Shown one piece after another: positions 1 to 8,901 of a DNA stretch of 63,173 nt. A program made the translations under genes and the position numbers. The DNA comes from CAYREV01 sp964423345 (GTDB lineage: Bacteria > Bacteroidota > Rhodothermia > Balneolales > Balneolaceae). The stretch's first letter is position 1. Each line of letters begins with the position of its first letter. A model generated the notes under the pieces. It had not been told where the DNA came from. It made no database searches and saw nothing but the letters and a program-made list of their open reading frames with translations. Where the stretch lies: NCBI GenBank assembly GCA_964423345.1, contig CAYREV010000016.1, forward strand, positions 1-63,173. Direction: 5' to 3'.

Positions 1-75
1 GTGGGCCCGGAGGGACTTGAACCCCCGACCAATCGATTATGAGTCGACTGCTCTGACCAACTGAGCTACGGGCCC
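1..75 (-). tRNA. tRNA with CAT anticodon (tRNA-Met, or lysidine-type tRNA-Ile2)
   Basis: Read on the minus strand, the acceptor stem GGGCCCG starts at 75 and pairs with CGGGCCC at 3-9, with discriminator A at 2 and a C at 1, where the window ends. The D arm contains AGCTCAGTTGGTCAGAGC, the anticodon loop is CTCATAA (anticodon CAT), and the T loop is TTCAAGT. Elongator Met is the default reading. A tRNA-Ile2 read through lysidine also has CAT, and I cannot separate the two by eye. Whether CCA is encoded lies outside the window. Confidence 0.93.
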
Positions 76-333
76 GGATTGATGGACAACTGCTTTTATA
101 AAGGCGCTTAAGTTACAAGATTTGCATGCCCATTACAAAGCGCTTTTAAAATACAAAGGACTGCCTTCAAATGACAAGTCAAAGAGTAATTTTTAAATCC
201 CGACAACGGTCGGTACAAGTTGTTAAATTCTCAATTTTGAAATAAGCCTCCCTTATACATCATTTGGTTGATGCGCAGTTAACGGGTTTTTCAAATATTT
301 ATGCCGTCACCCTTAAACTGACAGACACCCATT

Positions 334-1068
334 ATGGATACCCCAAAGAAAGTTACCGCTTACGACCTGCCGATCCGGATTTTTCACTGGCTCTTCGCCC
401 TCGCTTTTCTGGCCGCATATCTCATCGCCATTAGCTTCGATGACGAGCACGCCCTCTTCCCCTATCACAAGATGGCGGGGCTTACCCTCGCCCTGCTTCT
501 GGTCCTCCGCCTGGCCTGGGGAGTGGCGGGCACCACCTACGCCCGCTTCTCCTCCTTCCGCCTTAATCCGAAAGAACTGATCCAATACTTTAGGGATGCA
601 GTAGCCTCGAAGACCAAAAAATATGTGGGCCACAATCCCGCCTCCAGTTACGCTGCCATCATCATGTTCCTGAGCGCCGCGGGGCTGGCCGCTACCGGCA
701 TACTGATGACTACGGGTTACGAAACCGACTTTTATGAAGAAACGCATGAACTGCTGGCCCACCTCTTTCTCATAACGGTAATCGTACACGTGGGCGGGAT
801 CCTGTTCCACCGGATCCGCCATCGCGATTCGCTGTGGACCAGCATGCTTACCGGCAACAAAACCGTAGGTCATGACCGGCAGGGAATCCAAAGCACACGT
901 CCCCTGGCTGGATTCCTGCTGGTCATACTTATTTTTTCCTGGATAGGTTACCTGGCAAATCAGTATAATAGTGATAACCGGACGCTTACGCTGTTTGGAA
1001 ACACCCTGACGCTGGGTGAAAATGAGCACGAAAACCACGCGCCGGAAGAGGAATACGACGACGATTAA
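334..1068 (+). CDS. Cytochrome b561-like di-haem membrane protein
   Basis: This is a 244-residue integral membrane protein of the cytochrome b/b6, Ni-Fe-hydrogenase-cytochrome-b type. It probably moves electrons between quinol and a periplasmic partner through haem b. It has four to five hydrophobic helices, and histidines sit where axial ligands are expected: H18 after RIF in helix 1, H45 in YHKMAG, and H138, H143, H152 and H159 around helix 4. The last ~35 residues are polar and very acidic (EEEYDDD end). The ATG at 334 is the first sensible start and has no Shine-Dalgarno, as usual in this group. The next gene starts 11 bases on, so the two are likely co-transcribed. The redox partner is unknown. 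Confidence 0.82.
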   Translation: MDTPKKVTAYDLPIRIFHWLFALAFLAAYLIAISFDDEHALFPYHKMAGLTLALLLVLRLAWGVAGTTYARFSSFRLNPKELIQYFRDAVASKTKKYVGHNPASSYAAIIMFLSAAGLAATGILMTTGYETDFYEETHELLAHLFLITVIVHVGGILFHRIRHRDSLWTSMLTGNKTVGHDRQGIQSTRPLAGFLLVILIFSWIGYLANQYNSDNRTLTLFGNTLTLGENEHENHAPEEEYDDD

Positions 1069-1079
1069 GGAAACGCATT

Positions 1080-1586
1080 ATGGATAAAAAGGAGCGATGG
1101 ATCATCGTTGGGGTGCTGCTGCTGATTGCAACCCTCACGTTCATAGATATCTACAACGACTATTTTGAGGGGGTGGCCGTCTGGCATCTGTCCATTGAAG
1201 GGGTCATGTTCCTGGTCGCCGCCGTGGGCATCATCTACCTGATGCTCGGCCGCTTCCGGCTGCAGCATTCCCTGAGTGACGAACAGCGCTTTTCGGAGGA
1301 ACTCCAGCAGGAGGCCCAAAAATGGAAAAAGGTATCCAAAAAGTACGTGGAGGGGCTGAGCGTGGAGATCGACAACCAGCTGGAGCGCTGGGAGCTGACC
1401 GAGGCGGAAAAGGAGGTGGCCTTCCTCCTGCTGAAAGGGCTGAGCAACAAGGAGATCGCAGAAGTACGGAATACCAGCGTGCCGACCGTGCGGACCCAGA
1501 CGAACAGTATCTATGCCAAGTCGGGCCTCTCGGGGCGTTCGGAGCTGGCCGCATTCTTTCTGGAAGATTTGCTGCTGCCCCGCTAG
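1080..1586 (+). CDS. Membrane-anchored LuxR-type DNA-binding regulator
   Basis: This protein has 168 residues. Two transmembrane helices (about 8-25 and 37-58) are followed by a charged, probably coiled-coil linker (65-105) and a C-terminal LuxR/GerE helix-turn-helix (about 108-165) containing ELTEAEKEVAFLLLKGLSNK and the recognition-helix-like VPTVRTQTNSIYAKSGLSGR. LuxR domains bind DNA as dimers; here the domain is tethered to the inner membrane with no receiver or ligand domain. It sits 11 bases behind the cytochrome b gene, which suggests that a redox or membrane state could be the signal. That is inference only. The domain call is secure; the target is unknown. Confidence 0.8.
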   Translation: MDKKERWIIVGVLLLIATLTFIDIYNDYFEGVAVWHLSIEGVMFLVAAVGIIYLMLGRFRLQHSLSDEQRFSEELQQEAQKWKKVSKKYVEGLSVEIDNQLERWELTEAEKEVAFLLLKGLSNKEIAEVRNTSVPTVRTQTNSIYAKSGLSGRSELAAFFLEDLLLPR

Positions 1587-1655
1587 CTTGAATAGACCAT
1601 TGCTGTCCTTCCAACCTGCAACCTTTAACTCTCAGCCTCAACCTTACCCTACCGA

Positions 1656-2585
1656 TTATTCCTCAACAGGCGCCGTAGCGGGTTTGTTGGCAGCGGACTC
1701 AATCCGCACCTCCGCCTCATCTTCCTTAATAGCCCGGGCCTGCTCGGCGGGGCTGGCAAAGAGGATCCACAGGTACTCCCTCCACCCTTCGGCCTTCTTG
1801 AGGTCCTTCCAGATGTCAATAAACTCGTGAAAAACCAGGTAGACTGGGTTGTAGGAGTCCGGCGGCTTGGTGATGCCGTAGTTGGGCGTATCCAGCTCGG
1901 GCTGGAAGGTGCCGAACATGCGGTCCCAGATGATCAGGGTCGAACCGTAGTTCTTGTCCAAATAGTGATCGTCCTTCGCGTGGTGCACGCGGTGGTGCGA
2001 GGGCGTGGTGAAGATAAACTCTATGGGGCGCGGCAGCTTGTCGATCATCTCGGTGTGGATCCAGAACTGGTAGAGCACGGCGATCTGGTGACAGATGAAG
2101 AAGACCACCGGATGAAAACCCGCCATGGCCACCGGCAGGAAAAACAACACCTTGAAGCCCTGCACCCAGGAAAGGCGGAAGGAAACCGAAAAATTATACT
2201 GCTCGGAGCTGTGGTGCGGCACGTGGGTGGCCCACCAGATGCGCTGCTCGTGGGCGATGCGGTGCGCCCAATAGCGGCAGAAGTCCAAAAAGATGAAACA
2301 GAGCGGGTACGACCACCATTCATAGGGCACGCGCCACGGCATCATATTGTAGAAAAAGAGAATGAGCGCAAAAATGCTCACTTTCGTAATGGAACTGACG
2401 GTGATGTTGCCGATGCCGATGGCTGTCGAAGCCCAGAAATCCTTGGTTTCATAACGATCCTTGTTCTGCCAGGCACTGATGCCCCACTCCAGGAATACGA
2501 GGGCAAACATTACGGGGGCAGCATAGATAATGATGGGCGGCAGGCCCATGTCCATCAGCTCCTGAACGGTTATTAACTCGGGCAT
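1656..2585 (-). CDS. Sterol desaturase / fatty acid hydroxylase family protein
   Basis: A 309-residue membrane enzyme of the fatty-acid-hydroxylase superfamily, which uses a di-iron centre held by histidine clusters to hydroxylate or desaturate lipids. All the expected clusters are visible: H108-x3-H112, H121-x2-H124-H125, and H197-H198-x2-H201-H202, with H177 between. Hydrophobic helices lie around 15-35, 60-82, 92-105 and 145-175. The substrate cannot be read from sequence; bacterial members act on carotenoids, sphingolipids or sterol-like lipids. It shares its strand with the DUF368 gene upstream (73-base gap), so co-transcription is possible. Confidence 0.88.
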   Translation of the reverse strand: MPELITVQELMDMGLPPIIIYAAPVMFALVFLEWGISAWQNKDRYETKDFWASTAIGIGNITVSSITKVSIFALILFFYNMMPWRVPYEWWSYPLCFIFLDFCRYWAHRIAHEQRIWWATHVPHHSSEQYNFSVSFRLSWVQGFKVLFFLPVAMAGFHPVVFFICHQIAVLYQFWIHTEMIDKLPRPIEFIFTTPSHHRVHHAKDDHYLDKNYGSTLIIWDRMFGTFQPELDTPNYGITKPPDSYNPVYLVFHEFIDIWKDLKKAEGWREYLWILFASPAEQARAIKEDEAEVRIESAANKPATAPVEE

Positions 2586-2658
2586 GAAAAATGGTTTCAG
2601 TTCGTACGTTTAAAGGCCTAAAGGTACAAGATAGACCCTGAATAAAAAAACGGATAAA

Positions 2659-3795
2659 TCAGGGTTCCTCGCGAATGTAATCCAACCCCACGACCATGAG
2701 CAGGCCGATGGCCATACCCAAAATCCCTTTCCAGAAATGAGGCGTGCCGGCGCCCTCAACGGTAAAATAGGGCACGAAAGGCTCGGTGCTGACCAGCTTC
2801 TTCTTGACGGTCTGCAGCTCCACCATCCGCTCCCCTTCGGTTCCCGATACCTCGCCCAGGCGCTTGAATTCAGGCCGGTTGGTCTCGGGCGGATCCTCCC
2901 GGAGAGCCTGTGCGGCCTTGCTGCCGTAGGCAACCGTCTCGGTGCGGATGACGAAGTCGGTGTAATCGCGGTGCTGATAGGGCCAGATCACGTAGAGCGA
3001 GCCGATAAGGAAACCGATCAGCACCGCTATGGTCCGCCCATAGTAGTGGTCGAGAAGCCAGGAGAGCAGCCGTGAGAAGAGGGCAAGCCCCACCACGGCG
3101 CCCGCCAGGAACGGCAGCAGTCCCAGGATGCCGGCAACGGTCTCGCCCGTACCCAGCTTACCCACCTGGGAGAGCATAAAGTCGTACTTGCGGAGGATCA
3201 GCAGCAGGTAGGAGCCCGAAATGCCGGGCAGGATCATCGCGCAGATGGCAACAGCCCCGCTCACAAACACAAACCAGGACGATGTGGAGGTCTCGGTGGG
3301 CACCAGCGTGACCACCCAGAAGCCGAAGAGCGCACCCAGCAGAAGCATCCCCCCGTGCATCCAGGTGAAGGCGTCCAATGCTTTGACCAGGATGAAAATG
3401 GACCCCACGATCAGCCCGAAGAACAAGCCGAAGACCAGCTCGGGGTCGGTGAACATATACACCTGCAGGGGCACCACTTTCGTAAAGAAGAGGATGGCCG
3501 CAAAGATGCCCACCAGCAGTATGGCCATAAACTTCCAGTGCACCCCGGCGAAGGACTCCCGCCAGCGGAAGCGGAGCAGCCCCCTTGCAAAGGAGGTGTC
3601 AAAGCTTTTGATGGCGTGGATGAGCCGCGAGTAGATACCCACAATCAGCGCCATGGTGCCCCCGCTCACGCCGGGCACGATGTCGGCCGAGCCCATCAGG
3701 AAGCCCTTGAGCATCAGCAGCGGCGCCTCCCGCCAGGAGGCGGAATCGTCGCGGGCCTTTTCCGGTATCGGTTCAGACACTTGTTGCTTATTCAA
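2659..3795 (-). CDS. DUF368 family polyprenyl-phosphate transporter
   Basis: A 378-residue polytopic membrane protein of the DUF368 family, recently assigned as undecaprenyl-phosphate recycling transporters (PopT type) that return the lipid carrier to the inner face after cell-envelope synthesis. The family signature GSADIVPGVSGGTMALIVGI is near residue 35, and a second copy-like motif, MILPGISGSYLLLILRKYDF, is near 190, as expected for an inverted-repeat transporter. A polar segment of roughly 70 residues (about 285-355), rich in charged residues, interrupts the C-terminal membrane region before the last helix; it looks like an extra soluble loop. Function is by family only. Confidence 0.85.
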   Translation of the reverse strand: MNKQQVSEPIPEKARDDSASWREAPLLMLKGFLMGSADIVPGVSGGTMALIVGIYSRLIHAIKSFDTSFARGLLRFRWRESFAGVHWKFMAILLVGIFAAILFFTKVVPLQVYMFTDPELVFGLFFGLIVGSIFILVKALDAFTWMHGGMLLLGALFGFWVVTLVPTETSTSSWFVFVSGAVAICAMILPGISGSYLLLILRKYDFMLSQVGKLGTGETVAGILGLLPFLAGAVVGLALFSRLLSWLLDHYYGRTIAVLIGFLIGSLYVIWPYQHRDYTDFVIRTETVAYGSKAAQALREDPPETNRPEFKRLGEVSGTEGERMVELQTVKKKLVSTEPFVPYFTVEGAGTPHFWKGILGMAIGLLMVVGLDYIREEP

Positions 3796-3943
3796 CGTTT
3801 AAGAAGTTTAATTTTCGATCTTTGGCATGGAATATAGAGCAAGAATTGAACGGATACTAAACGATACCGGCAGCATACATTCCCCTCCGCAGGCATCCAC
3901 CATCCACCATTCAAAATTCACAACTTAAAATTCAAAATTGCCT

Positions 3944-4630
3944 TTACTTGTTCCAGCCTTTCTCGCCGATGAGGGGTACGAACTTGAATGCACGGTAGGA
4001 CTCCTCCTCGAACTCCTCCTCGCGTATCTTGATAATGCGTTTCATCTCCTGCTTTCGGGCATCGCCCACGGGCACCACCAGCCGACCGTTGATCTGCAGC
4101 TGCTCCACCAGGTCGTCGGGCACCACCGGCGCACCGGCCGTCACCACGATAGCGTCGTAGGGGGCGTAGGCCGACCATCCCAGGGTGCCGTCGCCCAGCT
4201 TAATCCGTACCTCGTAGCCCAGTTCCCTGAGGGTGGCCCGCGCTTTTTCATAGAGTTTCTTGTGGCGCTCGACGCTGTACACCTCGGCCCCCAGCTCGCA
4301 GAGGATGGCGGCTTGGTAGCCGGAACCCGTACCGATCTCCAGCACCTTCTCGCCGGGCTGAACCTCCAGCAGTTCGGTCTGCCGCGCCACCGTATAGGGC
4401 TGGGAGATGGTCTGGTCCTTGCCGATGGGCAGGGCGGTATCATTGTAGGCGCGATCCTGCAGGGCGGTATCCACAAACACGTGGCGGGGCACCATGCGAA
4501 ATGCCTCCAGCACCCGCTCGTCCTTGATGCCCTTGTCGCGTATGGCATCCACCAGGCGGTTGCGACGCTGTTTGAATTTAAGATCTGAGCTACCGGAACC
4601 CCAATTCAGCATAAATTTGTTATAGTCCAA
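3944..4630 (-). CDS. pcm: Protein-L-isoaspartate O-methyltransferase
   Basis: A 228-residue cytosolic repair enzyme that methylates isoaspartyl residues of aged proteins using S-adenosylmethionine. The fold is recognisable from MVPRHVFVD, the TISQPY segment, and SAM motif I VLEIGTGSGYQAAIL, followed by YDAIVVTAGAP and a C-terminal GRLVVPVG strand. The length matches the family (205-230). The start at 4630 is the first ATG; it adds a ~15-residue N-terminal stretch compared with E. coli Pcm, which is common. The gene is monocistronic and divergent from the AsmA-like gene. Confidence 0.93.
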   Translation of the reverse strand: MDYNKFMLNWGSGSSDLKFKQRRNRLVDAIRDKGIKDERVLEAFRMVPRHVFVDTALQDRAYNDTALPIGKDQTISQPYTVARQTELLEVQPGEKVLEIGTGSGYQAAILCELGAEVYSVERHKKLYEKARATLRELGYEVRIKLGDGTLGWSAYAPYDAIVVTAGAPVVPDDLVEQLQINGRLVVPVGDARKQEMKRIIKIREEEFEEESYRAFKFVPLIGEKGWNK

Positions 4631-4762
4631 CGTTCACAGTGAAAATTATCAGGTCAAACTTAAGGAACTTGAAACACTATTTTGCATTTTAATTTAGCCA
4701 GCACCTGATTTTACCGCCCCCAGGAGTCGCAGGGGTATAATGTAAGAGAAGACCCGACCTTT

Positions 4763-7700
4763 ATGAACAGAAACAGAGCTCTTAAGATTTCCGGCGGCAT
4801 CCTCGCTTTCATCATCCTTGCCGCGCTCGGACTCAGGCTTTATTTCAACGACGCCCGCCTCAAAAGGACCGTCATGCCCCATCTAAACGAAGCGGTGGGG
4901 CGTGAGGTGCAGGTGGAGTCGATGTCGCTGACGTTCTTCAGCACTTTTCCCCAGCCGGGGCTCAGCATCAGCGGGATGAGCGTGCCCGGCGGCGCCGAGG
5001 GCGATACGCTGCTCAGCCTGGACCGCCTGACGGTGGGCGTACACCTTTTTTCGCTGCTGGGCGATGAGATCAGCATCTCGGAGATCGGCCTGCGGAATCC
5101 GGAATTCACCTACGAGGTCTATGAAGACAGCACCTCCAACCTCGATTTTCTTTTGGGGGGAACCGAAGAGGACACCGCTGCAGCGGGCTACGCAGTGAAC
5201 GTGCCCTATTTTGAGGTTAGCGACGGTCAAATAGGCTACCTTGACCGCACCTCCGACACCTGGGTGAACCTGCGCGACCTGGACGCCAACATCTCCCTTC
5301 GCTATGCCGGCCAAATTGAAAGCAGGGTGGAAATAGAGCTCGGGGGGCTCTACGCCACGGTCGACAGTGTCCGTTATGCCGGGGGACTGCCGATCAGCCT
5401 CTCCCAGGAGTCGATGGTCGACCTCGACCGGGAGACGGTGAACCTCAAAAGCGGCACCTTCTCCATTCGGGGACTGACCCTCAACCTGGCGGGCAGCGTC
5501 AACGGCTGGAGCGACAGCACGTCGGTAGACCTGGCCTTCGACACCTCTTCCGACAACCTGGATGAGCTGCTGCAGCTGGTGCCCGAAAAGCATCGCGACT
5601 TTGTAGAGGGACTGGAGACCCGGGGGTCGCTCGCCATCGAGGGTACGGTCAAGGGACGCCTCGGCGGGGAGCAGCCCCTTGCCTTCGACACTTCCATCCG
5701 GGTAGCCGACGGCTATATCAAGAACCCCGAACTGCCCCGGCCCGTCGAAAAAATCAACATCAACGCCCGGGCCACCAACGAGCGGCTGTCGGTAACCACC
5801 TTTTCCGCCAGGGCCGGCGACAACACCGTCTCCGCCAAGGGATCGCTGGCCGACCCCCTCTCCGATGAGAGCCGTTTCAGCCTGCAGGCCGCGGGCATGG
5901 CCGACCTGGCCACCGTCAACTCATTCTACGATGTAGGGCGTCGTTTCGGCATTGAGGAGCTTCGGGGACAGCTGGAGTTCAAGGCAGATGCCCGGGGACT
6001 GCTGAACAGGCCCGCCGAAGCCGATTTCAGCGGCTCCTTTACCCTGTCCGACGGCTACGTCAAATACCGGGAGGTCCCCCGGGCGATCGACCATATCAAT
6101 ATCGAGGCGGGGGGCAACCAGGACGAGGTGACCGTCAACAGCCTGACGCTCAATGCGGGGCCCAACGCCTTCTCCATGGAGGGCAGCGTGGGACGTCCCC
6201 TGGCCGAGGAGCAGCGTACCGTCAGCCTGCAAACCAACCTGCAGTTCGACCTGTCCACCATAAAGGATTTTTACCCCATCAACGAAGACACCCTCAGCAT
6301 GGAGGGCATGCTCACCGCCCAGGCCGCACTGGAGGGCAGCGCCCATCCCATAGAGGAGGCGGTTCAGAGCGGCAGCATCAACCTGAAAAACGGCCGCATC
6401 GACTACCACAGGATGGATGAGCCGCTGCGAAACATCACTTTCGAGTCGGTGCTCGAGGGCAGGCGGATGACCATCGTCAACGCCGGCTTCCGTAGCGGCG
6501 ACAACCGGGCGACGCTTTCGGGCATCATCGATAACTACCTGGGCGACGACCGCATCCTCGACCTCAAGGTCGACGGCTTTGCCCAGCTCAGCGAGATCGG
6601 CAACTACTACCGGCTGGAGCCGATGATATCGAGCCTCACGGGCAACTCCGAGCTGAAGCTGAGGGCCCGGGGACAGCTGGACAAGCCTGCGGATATGGAC
6701 CTGGAGGGAGCGCTGCAGATCAGCGATATGAACATGGAGGGCGACTCGCTGGCACAGCCGGTCAGCAAGCTGAACGGGCGGCTGGAGCTGACGCCCGATG
6801 AGGTCACTCTGGAAGAGCTGAAATTCAACTTCGGTTCGTCCGACATCAGCCTTGGCGGCACCCTCACCTACTATATGGAGTTCCTGGAGAAGAAACAGGA
6901 ACGGCAGACGACTCCCACCCTGGAGGGCAGTTACCAAAGCTCATTCCTGGATGTGGATGAGATCATCGACTGGGAGGATTCCTCCGTCTCCATCCCCATC
7001 TACCTGCCCGAACTGCACAGCTCGGTGACAGCCACCGTCGACAAGATGATTGTTACCGGCGTCACCCTGCAGAATCTTCAGGCCGAAGCCGAAGGCACGC
7101 CCGAACGCATACAGATGAATGAGGGCTCCGCCGAACTGTTTGAAGGTGAAATGAAAGGCTCCTTCACCTGGGAGGTGCCGCAACCCGACCATACGAATAT
7201 CTCCTTCACCGGATCCCTGAGCGAGGTGCGGGCCGAAGCCTTCTTCAGCGAATACCCGGTCATGGGCAGAAAGAGCAATTTCCATAACTACATTTCCGGT
7301 TCTTTCAACGCCAGCGTGGAGTATTTCACCGAACTGGATGTCTTCCTGAATCCCCTGATCGAAACCACCAAATCGAAGGGCAACTTCGGAATGTCGAAGG
7401 CCCGGCTCAAGGGGCATCCCCTGCAGGAGGCTCTGGCATCGATGCTCAAGGCCGACGAGCTGCGCAATATCGCCCTGGACAAGTGGACCAGTACCTTTAC
7501 CATCGAAAATTCCGTACTGACGTTCAAGAACCTGAGCATCAAAAGCGGCAACATCGGCGTGGAGATGAGCGGCAGCCAGCACCTGGTCAACGAAACGCTC
7601 GACTACAAGATGCAGCTCCACCTGCCGGGCCGTTTCAAGAAGGCGATCGCCTCGGTGATCACCACGCAGGCGGCCAATGCCCTGGAGCAGGAAGACGGCA

Positions 7701-7846
7701 CCATCCTGGTCCCGTTCCGCGTGACGGGTACGATGGACAAACCGAAGATTCAGCCCGACAAGGAGGCGATCAAGCCCATCCTGCAGAAATACCTGAAGGA
7801 CAAGGCGGGCAACGTGCTGAAAAAGCTTTTCGATAACGGGCTTTAA
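4763..7846 (+). CDS. AsmA-like inner-membrane protein (envelope lipid transport / outer-membrane biogenesis)
   Basis: This protein has 1027 residues: one N-terminal signal-anchor helix (about 9-27) and a very long periplasmic region built of repeated beta-rich units, ending in an AsmA-type C-terminal domain (about 880-990; LKGHPLQEALASM, KWTSTFTIENSVLTFKNLSI). Members of the AsmA/TamB/YhdP superfamily form beta-groove bridges that carry phospholipid across the periplasm or help assembly of outer-membrane proteins. A perfect TATAAT at 4736-4741 is a plausible -10 box. The stop codon overlaps the convergent porin gene's stop by four bases (7843-7846). The specific cargo is unknown. Confidence 0.85.
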   Translation: MNRNRALKISGGILAFIILAALGLRLYFNDARLKRTVMPHLNEAVGREVQVESMSLTFFSTFPQPGLSISGMSVPGGAEGDTLLSLDRLTVGVHLFSLLGDEISISEIGLRNPEFTYEVYEDSTSNLDFLLGGTEEDTAAAGYAVNVPYFEVSDGQIGYLDRTSDTWVNLRDLDANISLRYAGQIESRVEIELGGLYATVDSVRYAGGLPISLSQESMVDLDRETVNLKSGTFSIRGLTLNLAGSVNGWSDSTSVDLAFDTSSDNLDELLQLVPEKHRDFVEGLETRGSLAIEGTVKGRLGGEQPLAFDTSIRVADGYIKNPELPRPVEKININARATNERLSVTTFSARAGDNTVSAKGSLADPLSDESRFSLQAAGMADLATVNSFYDVGRRFGIEELRGQLEFKADARGLLNRPAEADFSGSFTLSDGYVKYREVPRAIDHINIEAGGNQDEVTVNSLTLNAGPNAFSMEGSVGRPLAEEQRTVSLQTNLQFDLSTIKDFYPINEDTLSMEGMLTAQAALEGSAHPIEEAVQSGSINLKNGRIDYHRMDEPLRNITFESVLEGRRMTIVNAGFRSGDNRATLSGIIDNYLGDDRILDLKVDGFAQLSEIGNYYRLEPMISSLTGNSELKLRARGQLDKPADMDLEGALQISDMNMEGDSLAQPVSKLNGRLELTPDEVTLEELKFNFGSSDISLGGTLTYYMEFLEKKQERQTTPTLEGSYQSSFLDVDEIIDWEDSSVSIPIYLPELHSSVTATVDKMIVTGVTLQNLQAEAEGTPERIQMNEGSAELFEGEMKGSFTWEVPQPDHTNISFTGSLSEVRAEAFFSEYPVMGRKSNFHNYISGSFNASVEYFTELDVFLNPLIETTKSKGNFGMSKARLKGHPLQEALASMLKADELRNIALDKWTSTFTIENSVLTFKNLSIKSGNIGVEMSGSQHLVNETLDYKMQLHLPGRFKKAIASVITTQAANALEQEDGTILVPFRVTGTMDKPKIQPDKEAIKPILQKYLKDKAGNVLKKLFDNGL

Positions 7847-8886
7847 AACGCTATCTGCATCTGGGCCAGCAGGCGATGGTTGGCGAAGGCGGGATCGTCG
7901 GGATTCACCTCGTAGTTGACCTGGAAGCTGGCCGCATCGGTGACGTTGTAGTTGATGCCTCCAAGCACGAGGCCGGGCACCAGCGGTATCAGGTCACTCT
8001 CCAGGTAGTCGTAGCGGGCCACCACCTGCAAGGCGTCGCTCACCCGGTAGCCGCCCGTCAGGTGAAAGCCGTACACCTTATCGGTAAAGCCTCCTCCATA
8101 TTCCAGCTCCGAACCCAGCACTTCGGTGCTTACCATGAACCGGTCTGCCTCCAGGCGTATGTCACCGCCGTAGACGGTGCGGTCGCCGATGATGGCGGGC
8201 AGGGTCCGGTTGCCGATCCGGGTGCCGCCCTCCCGGCTGTGCGCGGCATTGACGCCCACCTCTATGGTGCGGCCCGGCGCCCATTCGGTCACTCCCGTAA
8301 GCCGGGCGGTCAGGTAGAAGTTATTATCGTTGTTGGTCAGGCGCTGGTTGGTACCGTTGAAGATCCCGGCCGAGAGCTGCAACCCTTCGGCGGGCTGCAC
8401 TTCCATCAGTGCGCCGATGTCGCGGTTGCCCACCAGCGTGTTCACGATACGCGAGCGGTTGATAAAATCGGTGCTCGCCGCGGAGGTCAGGTATTCGGCA
8501 CTGATGCCGGGCTTCATGGCGCCGGCGGTAAATTTCAGGAATTCCGAGTAGGTATAGGACATCTGTGCATCCAGCACCGAGGGAGATCCCGTAAAATCGG
8601 TCTGCAGTGTGTATCCAAAGCCCTGGTCCAGCCCCCCATACACCTTCAGGCGTGCCGTCGGGACCCGGAAGGTGTTCTCGCCGGGACGGACGGCATCCCA
8701 GTGAAACTCGCCCTGTCCCTGAAGCAGTACGCCCAGCGACAGGTAATCCTGCTGAAAGGCCTCCTGCAGATCCTCCAGCAGACCATCGTCCGCTTTTTCC
8801 TGCTGCGCCCGGAGGGTGTCGGGCAGGCTGAAGAGCATTAGAAGTACGAGCAGTGACGGCAGAATAACTGATTTATGCATGGTCAA
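7843..8886 (-). CDS. OprO/OprP-like outer-membrane porin
   Basis: A 347-residue protein with a clear signal peptide (hydrophobic 8-25, cut near LRAQ) and alternating beta-strand pattern to the final aromatic-ended strand (LLAQMQIAF), typical of an outer-membrane barrel. The order of strands, with ARLKVYGGLDQGFGYTLQTD, LDAQMSYTYS and TAGAMKPGISAEYL near the N-terminal third, matches phosphate-selective porin O/P family members. Selectivity cannot be judged. It starts 15 bases after the OprB-like gene on the same strand, so the two porins form an operon. Confidence 0.8.
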   Translation of the reverse strand: MTMHKSVILPSLLVLLMLFSLPDTLRAQQEKADDGLLEDLQEAFQQDYLSLGVLLQGQGEFHWDAVRPGENTFRVPTARLKVYGGLDQGFGYTLQTDFTGSPSVLDAQMSYTYSEFLKFTAGAMKPGISAEYLTSAASTDFINRSRIVNTLVGNRDIGALMEVQPAEGLQLSAGIFNGTNQRLTNNDNNFYLTARLTGVTEWAPGRTIEVGVNAAHSREGGTRIGNRTLPAIIGDRTVYGGDIRLEADRFMVSTEVLGSELEYGGGFTDKVYGFHLTGGYRVSDALQVVARYDYLESDLIPLVPGLVLGGINYNVTDAASFQVNYEVNPDDPAFANHRLLAQMQIAF

Positions 8887-8901
8887 ATCCGGTTTGTTAA
8901 A

